From NCBI GenBank assembly GCA_021604665.1, contig BQJK01000001.1, positions 62,001 through 126,000 on the forward strand: a stretch of 64,000 bases of DNA, in the 5' to 3' direction. The DNA is from Rhodomicrobium sp. GTDB lineage: Bacteria; Pseudomonadota; Alphaproteobacteria; Rhizobiales; HXMU1428-3. Below, piece after piece: positions 40,308-49,397 of the stretch. Numbering within the stretch: the first letter of the stretch is position 1; every line of letters begins with the position of its first letter. Both the position numbers and the translations under genes were made by a program. The notes beneath the pieces were generated by a model that worked only from the letters and a program-made list of their open reading frames with translations, did not search any database and was not told the DNA's origin.

Positions 40308-41192
40308 TCACCGCTTCCCCTTACAGGTAATTGAAGAAAATCCAGCACATTTACCGTGGCAGGCTTTCTTTGATCCGATCCAATAGGTAGAGGCAAACCT
40401 GCCATCCATATCGGAGCCATTATTATAGACCTTAACCGGATATTTGATGGCTTCCACATATCCTTTGGTTATGCAAAAAGCATCAGCCACTCGCTTACCG
40501 CAGCCCCAGCTAGGGGGAACATCTGTAATGCCACCGCCAAGGCCAAAAACCCAAGATCCATCTTTGTAGTATTTTCTCAAACACACATCAACGGGCAGAA
40601 ACCGTTTCCGGCGGGTCCCTTTTTTCCCAGAGTGAGGGAAGACTTTTATTTGATTGAGTTTTGATTTTTGCGCTTGCGATTTGCAGCCGGCAATTTTACC
40701 GGTACGCTTAATATTCTCGATGCGCACATAGTTAGCGCCGCCTTTTTTCATGCAGTGATCAACATCTTGCTTTAAAGGAACGGGCCACTCACCCTTTGAT
40801 GGGCAAGCCTTGTTGACCTGCTCACGTAGCTTCTGTGCTTTTTTAGCGAAGGCGAGACATTTTTTTTCTTTTGCTCTGTGAGCATCAAATTTTTGAGCAG
40901 ATTTAGCTTTACATTGCTGTAGAGCGCCTAAGCGCTTATTATTTTCCTGGGTTAAGTTTGCCATATGAACATCAGATCGCAAACACCAGTTCTTGTGAAA
41001 ATTATAATCCAAAGACCAAACAGGCCCGCCAAAACCACAGCCGCGCTGTTTAGCTTCCTTGGCTTGTTTCACCGTGAGCTTGGCATAGGCATCGCAATTG
41101 ACTTTATTATCTGCGAAGGATGAAGTCGTCATCAACGATAATGCCAATAAGCTCCCACCAAGAATTTTAAAATTACGTAAGCCATACATCAC
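40308..41192 (-). CDS. secreted Lys/Cys-rich protein of unknown function
   Basis: The 294-residue protein has a Sec signal peptide (hydrophobic stretch to about TTSSFA, residue 27). A basic, cysteine-containing mature part follows; its middle (about 85-150) is helical and Lys/Ala/Gln-rich. The C-terminal half has paired cysteines and aromatic segments such as DGSWVFGLGGGITDVPPSWG. I do not recognise a family. It stands alone, between the decayed kinase copy and the true kinase gene. The ATG one codon later is an equal start candidate. Confidence 0.7.
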   Translation of the reverse strand: MMYGLRNFKILGGSLLALSLMTTSSFADNKVNCDAYAKLTVKQAKEAKQRGCGFGGPVWSLDYNFHKNWCLRSDVHMANLTQENNKRLGALQQCKAKSAQKFDAHRAKEKKCLAFAKKAQKLREQVNKACPSKGEWPVPLKQDVDHCMKKGGANYVRIENIKRTGKIAGCKSQAQKSKLNQIKVFPHSGKKGTRRKRFLPVDVCLRKYYKDGSWVFGLGGGITDVPPSWGCGKRVADAFCITKGYVEAIKYPVKVYNNGSDMDGRFASTYWIGSKKACHGKCAGFSSITCKGKR

Positions 41193-41530
41193 AAACCTCC
41201 GTTACATATTGTTAGGAATACATGATCATTTGACCTTATAAATTTTGATCTGATTTTGGAGTGAACATAGTATTCACTGTTCATTCATAAACTGGGCTTT
41301 GCCATAATAAGCCATTGCCGCAAAAAAGGGAAAAAAGCTGGAATGTTGTGAGGCAAAACCGTCCCCAATTACCAAGCAGAGCACTCAAATTTTACTGAGC
41401 TGTAAAAGCACAATTCAATGACCTTATGACGCATTATTGTGAAAGCATATAGACGCGGCCCAGCTTCTCCCATAGAGTTATAAAAGCTATTGAGATCAAA
41501 TCATCGCGCGCCAGGTAAGAAACTCCCCCT
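41193..41530. other. 338-base divergent intergenic region
   Basis: This region separates the secreted-protein gene (minus) from glycerate kinase (plus). It is AT-rich, with no convincing promoter match or repeat other than the homology of its last ten bases to 40190-40200. It must hold the start signals for both genes. Confidence 0.4.
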
Positions 41531-42835
41531 ATGGATAGTGACTCCATAAATGGATTGCTCCTAGAGAGCTTTGAGCATTTCGTTAATTCCGCGCACCCGC
41601 GTGAAACCATTCAGAACTACATCCCTGGGCCCCCTAAAGGCCGCACCCTAATTTTGGGCGCGGGCAAAGCTTCTGCCGCCATGGCTGCCGAATTTGAGCG
41701 CCATTATGATGCGCCGCTTGAAGGGCTCATTATCACCCGCTACGGCCATAAAGTGCCCACCAGCCAGGTAAAAGTTATAGAGGCTGCGCACCCGGTGCCA
41801 GATGAGAATGGCCGACAAGCGGTTGAAGAGCTGATCAGCCTGGCCAGATCAGCCAGGCCATCTGACCTTGTCGTTTGTCTCATCTCAGGCGGGGGCTCAG
41901 CGCTACTTTCAGCGCCGGTTGAAGGCGTCTCTTTCCCGGCCATTCAAAATCTGACCAAAGCGCTGCTTGCCTCTGGCGCTGAGATTGATGAGATCAATTG
42001 CGTCAGGAAGCATCTGAATAAATTACTTGGTGGTGGCCTCGCCAGCCTGATGCCAGAGACCCAAGTAATCACCCTCGCTATTTCAGATGTAATCGGTGAC
42101 GACCCCGGCACCATTGCCTCTGGCCCAACGGTCGGCGATAACACCAGCCTTGGAGACGCACGCCAGATACTGGAAAAATACCAGATAAAACCAGAGGTTG
42201 AAATCACCGCCGCCCTTTTGGATGAGGCAAATGAAACAAGAGCGCCCGATGACACAGTTTTCACCAATAACAGCTATCACCTGATTTCCGCGCCCGCCCA
42301 GTCATTAAAAGCCGCCGCCAGCTTCTGGCAATCAAAGGGTTTTGAACCCATCATTTATAACGAGGATGTTGGCGGCGACACGAACCAGGCCGCAAAAGAT
42401 CATGTCGCCTTTGTGCAAAAATTCCTGCATGAGAACAGCGCGATCTCCCGCCCCACCGCCATACTCTCCGGCGGGGAGACAACTGTCAAACTAACCGGCA
42501 AAGGCGAAGGCGGGCCAAATACCCAATTTATACTGCAAGCCGCCATCACGCTCGCGGAGCATCCGGGTGTTTATGCGCTCGCAGCTGATAGTGACGGCTA
42601 TGACGGCAGCGCGGATAATGCCGGCGCTCGCTTAACGCCAGAAACTTTAGCAAGCGCCAAAGCCAAAGGGCTAGATGCGGCCGCTCTTTTAGCTGGTAAT
42701 GATTCATATAACTTTTTCAAACCGCTCGGCCAGCTGGTCATAACCGGCGCCACATACACAAACATAAATGACTACCGGGTCTTTCTCCTGACACCCGGCG
42801 CATTAAACCTAAAAGATTGCCAGCCAGACCAATGA
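41531..42835 (+). CDS. gckA: glycerate 2-kinase, MOFRL family
   Basis: This 434-residue class II glycerate kinase would phosphorylate D-glycerate to 2-phosphoglycerate with ATP. Its N-terminal DUF4147 domain has LILGAGKASAAMA, VVCLISGGGSALL and ISDVIGDDPGTIASGPT. Its C-terminal MOFRL domain has LSGGETTV and DSDGYDGSADNAGA. No good ribosome-binding site precedes the ATG. Its stop overlaps the start of the phosphorylase gene, so the glycerate released by that enzyme would feed directly into glycolysis. Confidence 0.92.
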   Translation: MDSDSINGLLLESFEHFVNSAHPRETIQNYIPGPPKGRTLILGAGKASAAMAAEFERHYDAPLEGLIITRYGHKVPTSQVKVIEAAHPVPDENGRQAVEELISLARSARPSDLVVCLISGGGSALLSAPVEGVSFPAIQNLTKALLASGAEIDEINCVRKHLNKLLGGGLASLMPETQVITLAISDVIGDDPGTIASGPTVGDNTSLGDARQILEKYQIKPEVEITAALLDEANETRAPDDTVFTNNSYHLISAPAQSLKAAASFWQSKGFEPIIYNEDVGGDTNQAAKDHVAFVQKFLHENSAISRPTAILSGGETTVKLTGKGEGGPNTQFILQAAITLAEHPGVYALAADSDGYDGSADNAGARLTPETLASAKAKGLDAAALLAGNDSYNFFKPLGQLVITGATYTNINDYRVFLLTPGALNLKDCQPDQ

Positions 42836-44622
42836 ACCAACTCCCCACCGAGAATAACCAGATCGTCGCCACCCTGAAACAACGGCTCTTGAGCCATCTT
42901 ACTTTGATCTATCCTGATCATGACCTTGAAGAGCTGGCAGATCAGGTCATCGCAGCCTTCTGGCCGGGCGGTGAGAAACAGATAACCAGCCCGGATTATC
43001 TCCCTGACCGCTCTATCTGGTCAGAAAAAACAACCGTCCTGATCACATACGGCGACACCTTAAAAGAAGAGGGAGAGAAACCGCTAACAACCCTCGGTCA
43101 CTTCCTTGAACAAAATTTGAAAGATGTGATCACCAGCGTCCATATCCTCCCCTTCTTTCCCTACAGCTCGGATGATGGCTTTGCTGTGATGGATTATGAA
43201 AAGGTCAGGCCGGACCTTGGCGATTGGCAGGATATCCAAACCATTGGCAACAAGTTTCAGCTGATGTCAGATCTTGTCATCAACCATGCTTCAGCCAAAA
43301 GCGACTGGTTTGAAAAATATTTGGCAGGGGATGAAGACTATAAAGACTTCTTCTTCACGGCAGACCCGTCAGATAATCTCTCAGCAGTTGTGCGCCCACG
43401 GCCAAGCCCGCTGTTAACAGCGTTTGATAGCCATGAGGGTGAGAAACATCTCTGGTGCACATTCGGCCCAGACCAGGTGGACTTTAACTTCGCCAACCCC
43501 AAAGTGCTGCTGGAGTTCATCAAGCTCATGCGGCTTTATCTGGATAACCAGGTTCGTATCTTCCGTCTCGACGCTGTCGCCTTTATCTGGAAAGAGGTTG
43601 GCACTCCCTCAATTCACTTGCCGCAAACCCATGAAATCATCCGCCTGATGCGCACGCTCACGGATTTTTCCGATGAAGGCGTTTTGCTGATCACGGAAAC
43701 AAATGTGCCAAACCATGAAAACCTCACCTATTTCGGCAACCAGAACGAAGCGCATCTGATTTATAATTTCAGCCTGCCTCCAATCCTGATCCATGCGCTC
43801 CTCACCGGGAATGAGTATTACCTGAAAAAATGGCTCATGGAACTGCCGCCAACCCAAAGAGGCTGCGCCTACTTCAATTTTGTCGCCGGCCATGATGGTA
43901 TTGGCCTCCGCCCGGCAACCGGAATTTTGGAAGAAGCTGATTTGCAGGAAATGATAGACTGTGTTGTTAATTTTGGCGGCGCAATCAGCACCCGTTCAAC
44001 AGGGGAAGGGACTGTGCGCCCTTATGAAATGAACATCTCCCTCTATGACGCGCTGAAGGGCACCGTTGAAGGGGAAGATGAGCTGCAAAATGAGCGCTTC
44101 CTAGCCGCCCAGACCATCATGATGTCTCTTGAAGGGGTGCCGGCATTCTACATTCACTCCCTGCTGGCGACAGAAAATGACTATGAAAAATTCAACAAAA
44201 GCGGCTTTAAGCGCTGTATCAACCGCCGTCAATATCAGTATCAGGACTTGCTCGAAAAGCTGAAAGACGAGACGAGCAACCAGAGCATCATATTAAAAGA
44301 GATCACCCGCCTGTTGGACATCCGCACCAAACAGCTGGCCTTCCACCCCAATGCCATCCAATTCACATTGCAATTACCTGAAGGGTTGTTCGGCTTCTGG
44401 CGGCAAAGCGTTTACCGCAACCAGGATATTTTCTGCATCACCAATATGACCAAAGAGACAATAGAGCTACCATTACACACACTCAATATGTATGCAGGCG
44501 TAAAATGGACTGACCTTCTAAGCGGCAATGAATATGAGACCCGTGACCAGGAGGTGAACCTGAAACCTTATCAAAGCCTCTGGATCACCAACAACCCCAA
44601 CCCCCCAATCACAGTGCGTTAA
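42832..44622 (+). CDS. GH13_18 glycoside phosphorylase, probable glucosylglycerate phosphorylase
   Basis: The 596-residue enzyme resembles sucrose phosphorylase: LPFFPYSSDDGFAVMDY, LVINHAS, nucleophile Asp in FRLDAVAFIWKE, acid/base Glu in LLITETNVP and the third Asp in VAGHDGIGL. A sister branch of the same subfamily phosphorolyses glucosylglycerate to glucose-1-phosphate and glycerate. The overlap with a glycerate kinase (ATGA at 42832-42835) and proximity of the synthase and phosphatase favour that activity over sucrose. The specific substrate is an inference from context. Confidence 0.85.
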   Translation: MNQLPTENNQIVATLKQRLLSHLTLIYPDHDLEELADQVIAAFWPGGEKQITSPDYLPDRSIWSEKTTVLITYGDTLKEEGEKPLTTLGHFLEQNLKDVITSVHILPFFPYSSDDGFAVMDYEKVRPDLGDWQDIQTIGNKFQLMSDLVINHASAKSDWFEKYLAGDEDYKDFFFTADPSDNLSAVVRPRPSPLLTAFDSHEGEKHLWCTFGPDQVDFNFANPKVLLEFIKLMRLYLDNQVRIFRLDAVAFIWKEVGTPSIHLPQTHEIIRLMRTLTDFSDEGVLLITETNVPNHENLTYFGNQNEAHLIYNFSLPPILIHALLTGNEYYLKKWLMELPPTQRGCAYFNFVAGHDGIGLRPATGILEEADLQEMIDCVVNFGGAISTRSTGEGTVRPYEMNISLYDALKGTVEGEDELQNERFLAAQTIMMSLEGVPAFYIHSLLATENDYEKFNKSGFKRCINRRQYQYQDLLEKLKDETSNQSIILKEITRLLDIRTKQLAFHPNAIQFTLQLPEGLFGFWRQSVYRNQDIFCITNMTKETIELPLHTLNMYAGVKWTDLLSGNEYETRDQEVNLKPYQSLWITNNPNPPITVR

Positions 44623-44672
44623 GAGATGACGGTTTTTTACTAAGAGGCTATTGAGAAACCAGAGCTACCCTC

Positions 44673-44692
44673 AAAACCGTGCAGCGGTTTTT
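44673..44692 (+). terminator. intrinsic terminator after the phosphorylase gene
   Basis: AAAACCG (44673-44679) pairs with CGGTTTT (44685-44691) around TGCAG and continues into T residues. It lies 50 bases after the phosphorylase stop. Confidence 0.65.
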
Positions 44693-44752
44693 CAATAATA
44701 AAGCAAACAAAAACCGCTGGGCCGCCCCAAGGTTTTGTTTTCGATATCCTAT

Positions 44753-44793
44753 CCTTAAAAGTATACCGAAGCGCAGCGCAGGGACTTTTAAGG
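44753..44793 (-). terminator. hairpin just after the glucosylphosphoglycerate synthase gene
   Basis: CCTTAAAAGT (44753-44762) pairs perfectly with ACTTTTAAGG (44784-44793) around a 21-base loop that includes GCGCAGCGC. It abuts the stop of the minus-strand synthase gene. It may serve as a terminator, although the loop is long and there is no long T-run. Confidence 0.4.
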
Positions 44794-44796
44794 AAG

Positions 44797-46011
44797 TTAT
44801 TTATTGTCCTCATGCACAGCATCTTTCAGCCGCGTCATAATATCAGGGATGGCATAATGCACCCGCTTCCAGCGCGGCACAAATGGCGTCTCACCCGGGT
44901 TATGGATGAACCGCTGCCCGGCTTCAACAAGGTTGCCGGCAAAAAGCTCAACTGTCCGCTCTTCCCGGTGGATGTTGTAGGCAAGCCCATTGAGGCTGGC
45001 GTCATGCTGATACATCTCAACAATATCAAGCGCCGTGCGCAGATAAGTCGCCTTAAGAGAGCGGATCTGCTCTTCTGAAATGATCTTGCCACTGGCTGCA
45101 AGCTTACGGAAAATCGAGAGCGCAATATCAATACTCATCTTGGAAAGACCAGCATTCTTATCCTCCTCCGAGACATCCTGATGCTTATGGTCATAACAAT
45201 CGGCGATATCCACCTGGCAGATTACATTGGTTGAATAGTTCCGCCGGATCTCAGAGAGGATGCCGATCTCAAGTCCCCAATCTGTCGGGATGCGCAGGTC
45301 CGGCAGTACATCAATGCTCATGGCAAACTCACCGGCGAGCGGGTAGCGAAAGCTCATCAGATATTCAAGGTAAGGGTCATAGCCGTAAACCCGGCTAAGC
45401 GCTTTTAAGAGCGGCGTCACAAGCAAGCGGGTCACCCGGCCATTCAGCTTTTTCTCAGCCACCCGGGCGTAATACCCTTTAGAGAAAATGTAGCCCGTAT
45501 GCGGGTTGGCAACCGGATACATCAACCGCGCCAGCATGCCCCTGTCATACGTCGTGATATCGCAATCATGCAGGCCAACAACCTCAACATGATTGCAAGC
45601 GGCGAGAATATAACCAAAACAATACCAGACATTACAACCCTTGCCCGGGTTTTCAGGTGCCAGGCTATGTCCCTCAAGCTCGCGCCGCACCTCCTGCAGG
45701 CGCGGCCCATCATTCCACAGCACCACATGATCTTGCGGCAGTTCAGAGAAATATTCTTTGGCATGCTTGAACTGGTCTTCTGTCGCCCGGTCAAGGCCAA
45801 TGACGATTTTGTCGAGATAGGGAACATTCTTTAGTTCATTGACGATTTTTTTCAGCGCCGGCCCTTCAAGCTCAGAATAAAGCGAGGGCAGCACAAGCGC
45901 CATCGGCCGGCGCTCAGAATAATGGATGAGCCGTTCTTCAAGTTCCTCAACCGGCCGATTGGTTAAATTATGCAGGGTGGAAACAACACCATTCTGATGA
46001 AAATCAACCAT
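44797..46011 (-). CDS. gpgS: glucosyl-3-phosphoglycerate synthase
   Basis: The 404-residue glycosyltransferase would join glucose from a nucleotide sugar to 3-phosphoglycerate. A metal-binding DCD lies in GLHDCDITTYDRGML. PYLEYLMSFRYPLAGEFA and TDWGLEIGILSEIRRNY are typical of GpgS-type enzymes, and CYDHKHQDVSEED near residue 290 carries conserved His/Asp. The gene for the matching phosphatase is upstream on the same strand. A mannosyl-3-phosphoglycerate synthase is the main alternative, but the neighbouring phosphorylase favours glucosyl. Confidence 0.85.
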   Translation of the reverse strand: MVDFHQNGVVSTLHNLTNRPVEELEERLIHYSERRPMALVLPSLYSELEGPALKKIVNELKNVPYLDKIVIGLDRATEDQFKHAKEYFSELPQDHVVLWNDGPRLQEVRRELEGHSLAPENPGKGCNVWYCFGYILAACNHVEVVGLHDCDITTYDRGMLARLMYPVANPHTGYIFSKGYYARVAEKKLNGRVTRLLVTPLLKALSRVYGYDPYLEYLMSFRYPLAGEFAMSIDVLPDLRIPTDWGLEIGILSEIRRNYSTNVICQVDIADCYDHKHQDVSEEDKNAGLSKMSIDIALSIFRKLAASGKIISEEQIRSLKATYLRTALDIVEMYQHDASLNGLAYNIHREERTVELFAGNLVEAGQRFIHNPGETPFVPRWKRVHYAIPDIMTRLKDAVHEDNK

Positions 46012-46109
46012 ATATCGTCATTATCCCTTTTTCATTATCTCAGTAACATATCGCTATTTCGGGCCCGGCATCGGGTAAATAGCAGTCCCAGTCGCACTGT
46101 ATCCTAGTG

Positions 46110-46982
46110 TCATTTTGTACTGGCAAGCGTATCAAGATCCAATTCGTCAAGTAAGCCCATTATCGCCGCATTCCAACCGCGCGGGCCTACATGCGGCGCG
46201 CGGATGATTCTGCCACTGGCATCGCTAATCACAAGGCCGCTGCCACCCGGGTTGGGGATGATAATGCCATAATCAACCGAAGCCAGCATAGCTTTGTCAT
46301 TTGCGCTATCCCCAAGCGCGATAGTATGGAAAGGCCTGTCTGGTCGAATTAGGTCTGTTCGCAGTAGTTCTGGTCGTATTAATTTAAGGTGATCGATAAC
46401 CCAGTTAACGGCCCAGTCTTTCCCGCCCTCACTTAAAAGATGATAAAACCGCCCCCCTTGAGTGAGCTTAAATCCATTGGCCGTTGCAAGTGCGCTAAGT
46501 TCTGCGATGCCCGCCTCATCGCCCTGCCATAAAAAAGGCTCGCTGGCTTGCCGGGCCTTCGCGCGGACAGCATCTACATCTTTAAGTCCGGTGACAGCCG
46601 CAATCTCCGCGGCACTCATGTCGTGAAAACCATTGATTGAGGCTCTTAATGAGGCTGGCAGTGTTTGTAGAAAGGCGAGTATTTCATTATAGGGTTTACC
46701 CGCAAAAATAGGCCCGCCCTTATCATGAGGTGATGAAAAGAGGTGAGGCGGGAGATCAATCACCATGCCGTTTTCTGAGATGAGCGGCACAGAACCAAAA
46801 TCAATATCAAGCGCTCTGATCTCAGCGGCAGTTTTACTGGTCACCGGTATAAGCGGGATGCCAAGCTCTTTAAGTCTGGAGCGTGCTGGCTTCGCGGGAA
46901 GGTGATCATAGTCATGATGGTCAAGCAGGCAGCCATCAAGGTCAGTGAAAACAACAGCGGGGCAAGTGGTGAAGATCGTCAT
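46110..46982 (-). CDS. glucosyl-3-phosphoglycerate phosphatase (HAD, MPGP type)
   Basis: The HAD-IIB phosphatase, 290 residues from the ATG at 46982, has VVFTDLDGCLLDHHDY (motif I), TSKTAAEI (motif II), a Lys in KDWAVNWVI and ALGDSANDKAML (motif IV). This matches mannosyl/glucosyl-3-phosphoglycerate phosphatases. An upstream ATG at 47024 would add 14 residues; AGGAG close to 46982 supports the shorter form. It would release glucosylglycerate made by GpgS, 98 bases downstream in the same operon. Confidence 0.88.
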   Translation of the reverse strand: MTIFTTCPAVVFTDLDGCLLDHHDYDHLPAKPARSRLKELGIPLIPVTSKTAAEIRALDIDFGSVPLISENGMVIDLPPHLFSSPHDKGGPIFAGKPYNEILAFLQTLPASLRASINGFHDMSAAEIAAVTGLKDVDAVRAKARQASEPFLWQGDEAGIAELSALATANGFKLTQGGRFYHLLSEGGKDWAVNWVIDHLKLIRPELLRTDLIRPDRPFHTIALGDSANDKAMLASVDYGIIIPNPGGSGLVISDASGRIIRAPHVGPRGWNAAIMGLLDELDLDTLASTK

Positions 46983-47321
46983 ATCTCCTGGGACATTATA
47001 GCCGTCATTCGTCGGTGATGGCATTATTAGCAGTTAATGATGATGGTCTGTAAAACAGACGCTCACAGCATTTACCCACCCCTATAGCATATATCTAACT
47101 GTAATTTAGCAACAATAGTCCCGATCCTTAATTCTCCCCCGACAAAAGCGTTTACGTCGCACTGCATATGGAAAATTTATGCGCTGCCAAATAACAATGA
47201 TCATTACGAGTTATAGAAATTGGCGATTTATTTAACCCAAGTGGGTTTTCTAAGCGGCCATAATATAGGGCTTTGCAGGCCTAAAACCCTGTATAGGCTT
47301 AGAACTAACAGGAAGGTCAAG

Positions 47322-47771
47322 ATGGGATATATCGAAGAAACATTGAGCAAGAGCGAGACGATAGTCCACCGCGCTCATTTTCATTGGTCATATTATCTTG
47401 CAGCCTGGCTATCACTAATATTTCTCGGTGTATTTATAATCGGCATTTATCTTTTTATCTCTATCATGGTCCGCATCTGGACCACAGAAATCGCCGTTAC
47501 AAACCACAGGGTGGTGCATAAAACCGGGCTATTCACCCGCAGCACCCATGAGCTGGAGCTCGATTCCGTGGAAGGTGTTGAGCTTGAACAAAGCTTTCTC
47601 GGTCGCCTCTTTGGCTACGGCAAACTGATCATCAGCGGCACAGGTGTTGAGGACGTGGTAACGCCCGATATTGCCGCGCCAATGGAATTTCGCAAAGCCA
47701 TAGATGAAGCCGCAAACGCCCGGGAAGAGGTCGTGATAAAACCTGACACAAATCCGGCGTTATCATCATAA
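47322..47771 (+). CDS. bacterial PH-domain membrane protein
   Basis: The 149-residue protein has two membrane helices (about 22-50), then a bPH_2-type domain: TEIAVTNHRVVHKTGLFTRST, ELELDSVEGVELEQSFLGRLFGYG and a final strand. The ATG at 47322 has AGGAAGG upstream; the frame stays open to 47220 without a plausible start. Such proteins are common membrane-stress or envelope components of unknown activity. It diverges from the phosphatase gene. Confidence 0.82.
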   Translation: MGYIEETLSKSETIVHRAHFHWSYYLAAWLSLIFLGVFIIGIYLFISIMVRIWTTEIAVTNHRVVHKTGLFTRSTHELELDSVEGVELEQSFLGRLFGYGKLIISGTGVEDVVTPDIAAPMEFRKAIDEAANAREEVVIKPDTNPALSS

Positions 47772-47909
47772 ACAAACCCTCTGAGCATACGAAAACAGCG
47801 CTTGCAACTCTTATAGAGGTTTGCTAGAGATCAGCACTCGCATTTGTTAGGGCACCTTGCTCAGAATGCGATTAACGACAAGGCCTACTTGTCGTTTTTG
47901 ACCTTGAGT

Positions 47910-47996
47910 GCGGCCGTGGCGGAACTGGTAGACGCGCAGCGTTGAGGTCGCTGTGGGGTAAAACCCGTGGAAGTTCGAGTCTTCTCGGCCGCACCA
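47910..47996 (+). tRNA. tRNA-Leu(GAG)
   Basis: The acceptor GCGGCCG (47910-47916) pairs with CGGCCGC (47986-47992), then A and an encoded CCA. The anticodon loop TTGAGGT gives GAG. Apart from the anticodon, one acceptor pair and the variable arm it is nearly identical to the tRNA-Leu(CAG) at 39001-39087. Confidence 0.96.
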
Positions 47997-48269
47997 TTTA
48001 CAATCCCTTAACCCTCTGTGAACACTCAATTTATTGATTTTCTTTCTTTTTTCTTAGGTTCAAATACGTTTTGTAAAGTTCTACCAAGCTCATACCGAAG
48101 CGCGCTCTTACTTAATCATATCTATTTCTACCGATGCCTGCTATGCTCCAAAAAGCTTATAGCAGACACACGATTCTGCATGTTTAATTCTAAATATATT
48201 CTCAGACATTAGGCTATGGAACCCATCACAGTTTCATACAAACGCGCGTGTGCGCATGTTTAAGGATTT

Positions 48270-49397
48270 ATGATGAATTATATTAACACGCAGACTGCGC
48301 CGGCTCTAAATAAGGCAACACCTCCTACATCTTTGGCTTTATTAGAAGATCAGGCCTCGCACACCATCCCCATCGCATGTAATAAAATACACAAAACGAT
48401 AGAAATTATTACCATACGACCACTTTTGGATAGTAATGCTGTTCATCTCAATATTGGCATTGAGCTAGATGAATATCTGATTTGTAATATTCTCTCTGAC
48501 GTTTATCAGCATGTGCGTATTACCGAAATTAACAGCCAAGCTGATTTAGCGGAGCTAGCCAGCAGACACCCCGATCTTGTATTTTCCGGCGTAAAGTATT
48601 TTGATTTTGATGGTCAGCAATTATGGTTAAATGATTATTTGGATCAGCACGGCATCGCTTACATGGCTTCAAGTAGGAAGGCATTGGATGGTGAATTTGA
48701 TAAAAGCAATGCCAAAAAGTTAATGCAAAAAGCGGGGATTGCTACTGCTGATTATTTTACTACGGCACCCGATGAGCACCCAACAGAATCATCTGTTCCC
48801 ATATCATTTCCTCTCTTTGTTAAGCCAGTCGCAGGCGGTGATAGTCAGGGCATTGATGCTAACTCTGTCGTCAACGATTTTGCTAGTTTTCAGGCAAAAG
48901 TTGCGGATGTTTGGAATACACAACATTCCCGTTCATTGGTTGAGACGTATTTATCTGGCAGAGAATATAGCGTTGGTATTTTTGAGGACTACGCTAGTGG
49001 TACACTCACTGCTATGCCGATAGAGATTATCGCGCAGAAGAATAAAAATGGTCAACGTATTCTCGATTATGACATTAAACGCTTTGATTCTGAGCAAGTG
49101 ATTGCTGTGAAGAACCCAACGATTCACACACAACTCTCAACGCTTGCTAAAGCTGCCTTTCGGGCATTGAATGGCAAAGCATTCGGGCGTATCGACATCA
49201 AAATGAATCATCACAATATCCCTCATTTTATGGAAGCTAATCTGATGCCTGGTCTTCGTAAAGGTTATTTCTATCGATCATGCGCACTGAATTTAAATCT
49301 AACGTATGAGCAGATGATTCTAAAGATTGCGAATAATGGTTTAACATCACGCCAACCATTGCTCACGCATACTGAGTATGATCACCCAGTCTTGTAA
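48270..49397 (+). CDS. ATP-grasp ligase, D-Ala-D-Ala-ligase-like
   Basis: The 375-residue protein has the ATP-grasp fold of the D-alanine-D-alanine ligase family. DKSNAKKLMQKAGI and PLFVKPVAGGDSQGI form the ATP lid, VETYLSGREYSVGIFE follows, and FGRIDIKMN with MEANLMPGLRKG provides the metal ligands. The N-terminus (about 1-75) is diverged. Peptide or amino-acid ligation is expected; the substrate is unknown. It is AT-rich and stands alone between tRNA-Leu(GAG) and the ammonium sensor. AAGGA precedes the paired ATGs at 48270 and 48273. Confidence 0.8.
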   Translation: MMNYINTQTAPALNKATPPTSLALLEDQASHTIPIACNKIHKTIEIITIRPLLDSNAVHLNIGIELDEYLICNILSDVYQHVRITEINSQADLAELASRHPDLVFSGVKYFDFDGQQLWLNDYLDQHGIAYMASSRKALDGEFDKSNAKKLMQKAGIATADYFTTAPDEHPTESSVPISFPLFVKPVAGGDSQGIDANSVVNDFASFQAKVADVWNTQHSRSLVETYLSGREYSVGIFEDYASGTLTAMPIEIIAQKNKNGQRILDYDIKRFDSEQVIAVKNPTIHTQLSTLAKAAFRALNGKAFGRIDIKMNHHNIPHFMEANLMPGLRKGYFYRSCALNLNLTYEQMILKIANNGLTSRQPLLTHTEYDHPVL

